DNA from: Marinospirillum sp031581385
GTDB lineage: Bacteria; Pseudomonadota; Gammaproteobacteria; Pseudomonadales; Halomonadaceae
Length of the DNA: 64,000 bases
Reading direction: 5' to 3'
Assembly: GCF_044810985.1 (NCBI RefSeq)
Contig: NZ_CP085242.1
Coordinates: 1,178,001-1,242,000 of the forward strand
Under the pieces are notes generated by a model that was not told where the DNA came from, made no database searches, and worked only from the letters and a program-made list of their open reading frames with translations. A program made the translations under genes and the position numbers. Shown here piece by piece: positions 61,611 through 64,000 of this stretch (position 1 is the stretch's first letter; each line of letters begins with the position of its first letter).

Positions 61611-62906
61611 CTAGGACTTGGAAGAAGTGCTCTTGTCGGGCTCGACGCTCTGGCCTGCCTGAAGGTTGAGCAGTTCAGCCGCTGCTGCCAGCAGATCACC
61701 CCGGTTCTCGGCAGAGGCTTCACGAATCTTCAGCGTGGGATGGTGCAGCCATTTATTGGTCAGGCTGCGACAGAGCTTGTGCAGTACTTCCTGGGCATCC
61801 CGCCCCTGGGCCAACTGGCTGAGGGCCACCTGGAGTTCGGCTTCTGCCAGTTGTTGAGCATTCTGGCGAAACTCACCGATCATGCGCCCGGCATCCCGCA
61901 CCCGCAGGCTGCGCATGAACTCCTGAACACTGGCGGTGATCAGCTCTTCAGCCTGCTGGGCGGCTTCGCGGCGGGCTGCCAGATTTTCATCAATGACTTC
62001 CTGCAGGTCATCAACTGTAAACAGGAAAATATCATCCAGCTCATCCACCTGGGGTTCAATATCGCGGGGCACGGCGATATCAACCATGAAGATGGGTTTG
62101 TGGCGGCGCAGTTTGAGAGCCCTTTCCACCATACCTTTGCCCAGAATGGGCAGAGGGGCAGCCGTTGAACTGATGACGATATCCGCCTTGGCCAGCTGAT
62201 CGGGGATGGCGCTCAGGGCAACCGCCTCACCCTGCACTTCATCGGCCAGGCACTGGGCCCTTTCCACCGTGCGGTTGGCAATCACCATTTTTTGCACACC
62301 CGCCTGACGCAAATGCCGGGCCACCAGTTCAATGGTTTCCCCGGCACCAATCAAAAGGGCGCTGCTGTCACGCAAATCGGAAAAAATCTTCTGGGCCAGA
62401 CTGACGGCCGCATAAGCCACAGATACAGGATTGGTGCCAATCCCGGTTTCAGTTCGCACCCGCTTGGCGGTGGCAAACACCTGTTGAAAAAGCTGTTCCA
62501 GACCCGAACCCAGCAAGGCGTTTTGCTTGGCCAGATCATAAGCATCTTTTATCTGTCCCAGAATCTGGGGTTCACCCAACACCATGGAATCCAGACCACT
62601 GGCCACCCGCATCAAGTGACCGATGGCGGACTGGTCTTCATGGATATAGCTGTGGCGGGCCACCTCATCAAAAGACAGGTTATGAAATTCACTCAGCCAG
62701 GTCATCAGGGGACGGACATCACCGGCTTCCACCAGGGTGTAAACTTCCGTGCGGTTACAGGTAGAAATAATGGCTGCTTCTTTGATACTCTGATGAGCGC
62801 GTAACTGCTGGCTTGCCTCTTCCAGTTGGGATGGCGAAAAGGCCACCCGCTCTCGCAAAGCAACAGGTGCCGTTTTATGATTTATGCCCAGAGCTAGAAA
62901 ACGCAT
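61611..62906 (-). CDS. hemA: Glutamyl-tRNA reductase HemA
   Basis: This is the first enzyme of C5-pathway haem synthesis, reducing Glu-tRNA(Glu) to glutamate 1-semialdehyde. The catalytic Cys50 is in ISTCNRTEVY, and the NADPH domain and C-terminal dimerisation helix are present. ATG at 62906 (431 aa) gives the family-typical MRFLALGINHKTAPV start; a longer reading from 62930 adds eight residues. Confidence 0.96.
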   Translation of the reverse strand: MRFLALGINHKTAPVALRERVAFSPSQLEEASQQLRAHQSIKEAAIISTCNRTEVYTLVEAGDVRPLMTWLSEFHNLSFDEVARHSYIHEDQSAIGHLMRVASGLDSMVLGEPQILGQIKDAYDLAKQNALLGSGLEQLFQQVFATAKRVRTETGIGTNPVSVAYAAVSLAQKIFSDLRDSSALLIGAGETIELVARHLRQAGVQKMVIANRTVERAQCLADEVQGEAVALSAIPDQLAKADIVISSTAAPLPILGKGMVERALKLRRHKPIFMVDIAVPRDIEPQVDELDDIFLFTVDDLQEVIDENLAARREAAQQAEELITASVQEFMRSLRVRDAGRMIGEFRQNAQQLAEAELQVALSQLAQGRDAQEVLHKLCRSLTNKWLHHPTLKIREASAENRGDLLAAAAELLNLQAGQSVEPDKSTSSKS

Positions 62907-63038
62907 TGGCTGTACTGCTGGCACCGTCAAACGTCACTCCAAGATGTCGGCTACCCCTTTGAATCCGGGGCAGAAAAACGTGCAAGAAAAAAACAACCGC
63001 TTACATAAATTGCAGGCGCAGCTGGCTATAAGGACGTT

Positions 63039-64000
63039 ATGATAGCACAATCAAAAGTGAAACCAGACTCAAGCCCCATGTCGAACCCTGATTATTTTTT
63101 CCGTCGCCTGTGCAGAGCTTTTTCTCTGCGAGGCTGGGCTGTATTCTTCTTGCTGAGCGGCTTGACCGCCTGTACCACCACCGAACCCCAGCCCTCTGAA
63201 TTCCAGCCCGTCGGCTTGAGCAAGGCAACCCAGCCCAATCTCTACATCCACGAACGCAACCTGCAATTCCCCGCCATTCAGGGCCTGGATGAAGAGCTGA
63301 CCTTCGGCCTGCTGAGCGCAGAAATCGCAGGCCAGCGCAATCAACTCGACTATGCGCTCAACACCTACATGAAACTGGCCATGACCACCCAGAATCCAGG
63401 GGTTGCCGAAAGAGCCACCTGGATTGCCCAGTTTGCCCAACAGCCCCAGGCTTCCCTGGATGCGGCCATTATCTGGGCCAACACCGCACCCAACAACCCG
63501 GATGCGCAGCGTACCGCAGCCGGTTTGCTCCTGCAAAATGAACAATACCTGGAAGCCTTTGATCACCTGCTGCGCTATGAACACTTAGGTGGTGAAAGCA
63601 ACTATTCCCTGTTGGCCGGGCACCTGGCTGAAAGTGCCAACCCGGTGGTTACCGAGCTTTACCAGTTGATGCTGGAGGAAAGCCAGCAACGGGAAGAATC
63701 CAGCACCGACCTGCAAACCGCCCTGGCCCTTCTGAGTGAAGAAGCCGGTGAAATCGAGCGCGCACAAATGCACCTCAGCCAGGCCCTGGATCTGGAACCG
63801 GACAATGTACGCGCTTTGCAACTCCAGGCCAGAATCTACCGGCGTCAGGACAACACCCAGGCCGCCCGAGCGCTTCTGGAAAAAGCCCTAAAGAGCCAGC
63901 CCAATGAAGTTCGCCTGTGGCTGGAGCTGGCCAGAATCCAGTTGCAAAACCAGCAGTTGAAAGCGGCAGAAAAAACCTTTGATCGCATTATCAGCCTGCA
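63039..64000 (+). CDS. TPR-repeat lipoprotein (partial, 3' end outside window)
   Basis: The gene starts at ATG 63039 with AAGGA 5 nt upstream and stays open to the right edge (320 codons). A signal region ends in the lipobox LTAC (FLLSGLTACTTTE), followed by several TPR-like helical repeats (RAQMHLSQALDLEPDNVRAL, ARALLEKALKSQPNEVRLW). Such a TPR protein is encoded upstream of lolB and ispE, divergent from hemA, in Pseudomonas. The role is not known to me; outer-membrane or periplasmic scaffolding is likely. Confidence 0.85.
   Translation, partial: MIAQSKVKPDSSPMSNPDYFFRRLCRAFSLRGWAVFFLLSGLTACTTTEPQPSEFQPVGLSKATQPNLYIHERNLQFPAIQGLDEELTFGLLSAEIAGQRNQLDYALNTYMKLAMTTQNPGVAERATWIAQFAQQPQASLDAAIIWANTAPNNPDAQRTAAGLLLQNEQYLEAFDHLLRYEHLGGESNYSLLAGHLAESANPVVTELYQLMLEESQQREESSTDLQTALALLSEEAGEIERAQMHLSQALDLEPDNVRALQLQARIYRRQDNTQAARALLEKALKSQPNEVRLWLELARIQLQNQQLKAAEKTFDRIISL

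Noticed and set aside
1..64000. CRISPR arrays, tRNA genes, insertion sequences, prophage genes
   Set aside because: None could be seen; intergenic gaps are short, and no regularly spaced repeats or transposase motifs were noticed.

Overview
The window is a chromosomal segment of a gammaproteobacterium. Gene content and order closely follow the Pseudomonas-type arrangement: dcw cluster, rnpB, rsmI-lpoA-yraN-diaA, sspAB, petABC, rplM-rpsI, zapE, algW/degS, hisGD, murA-ibaG-mla, kdsD-kdsC-lptCAB-rpoN-hpf-ptsN-rapZ-ptsO, yhdP-rng-mreDCB and gatCAB. The bc1 complex, SspAB, the meso-DAP type MurE and a complete Mla/Lpt outer-membrane set fit an aerobic Gram-negative of the Pseudomonadales/Oceanospirillales type. 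The genus cannot be fixed from sequence reading alone. No tRNA, insertion sequence, prophage or CRISPR array was seen.

Layout. 1-11453 (minus): peptidoglycan and division (dcw) cluster, read rsmH-ftsL-ftsI-murE-murF-mraY-murD-ftsW-murG-murC, with murC running off the left edge. 11475-11845: RNase P RNA. 11877-16742: rsmI diverging from lpoA-yraN-diaA, then sspA-sspB. 16878-20561: cytochrome bc1 genes and ribosomal proteins L13/S9. 20782-24670: zapE, zapG, a Nif3-family gene and a DegS/AlgW protease. 24679-31300 (minus): hisG-hisD, murA, ibaG and mlaFEDCB. 31422-39026 (plus): kdsD-kdsC-lptC-lptA-lptB-rpoN-hpf-ptsN-rapZ-ptsO-darP. 39045-46909 (minus): mreBCD-rng-yhdP. 47083-50682 (plus): gatCAB, interrupted by a 376-bp non-coding insert. 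50714-57163 (minus): a four-gene SMC operon. 57267-59470 (minus): lrp-moeB-eamA. 59622-62906 (minus): hemA-prfA-prmC. 63039 to the right edge: a TPR lipoprotein.

The accessory highlight is the 6.5-kb operon at 50714-57163. It encodes a large SMC/MukB-like ATPase, a MukE-like protein, a MukF-like kleisin and a TOPRIM-domain protein, all with overlapping ends. These are the four components of Wadjet (JetABCD) / MksBEFG condensin systems, which cleave plasmid DNA. The order is C-B-A-D rather than the usual A-B-C-D, and the SMC ATPase motifs look divergent. The operon sits alone between housekeeping genes, so it could act in plasmid defence or in chromosome maintenance.

Other points of note are a probable AUU start codon for mreC; absence of mraZ, dolP, hisC and maf from places where relatives carry them; Lrp translationally coupled to MoeB; and several strong hairpins at gene junctions. 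Most housekeeping genes form envelope-building units (precursor synthesis, elongasome, LPS transport, lipid asymmetry) and translation units (GatCAB, RF1, PrmC, L13/S9, Hpf).
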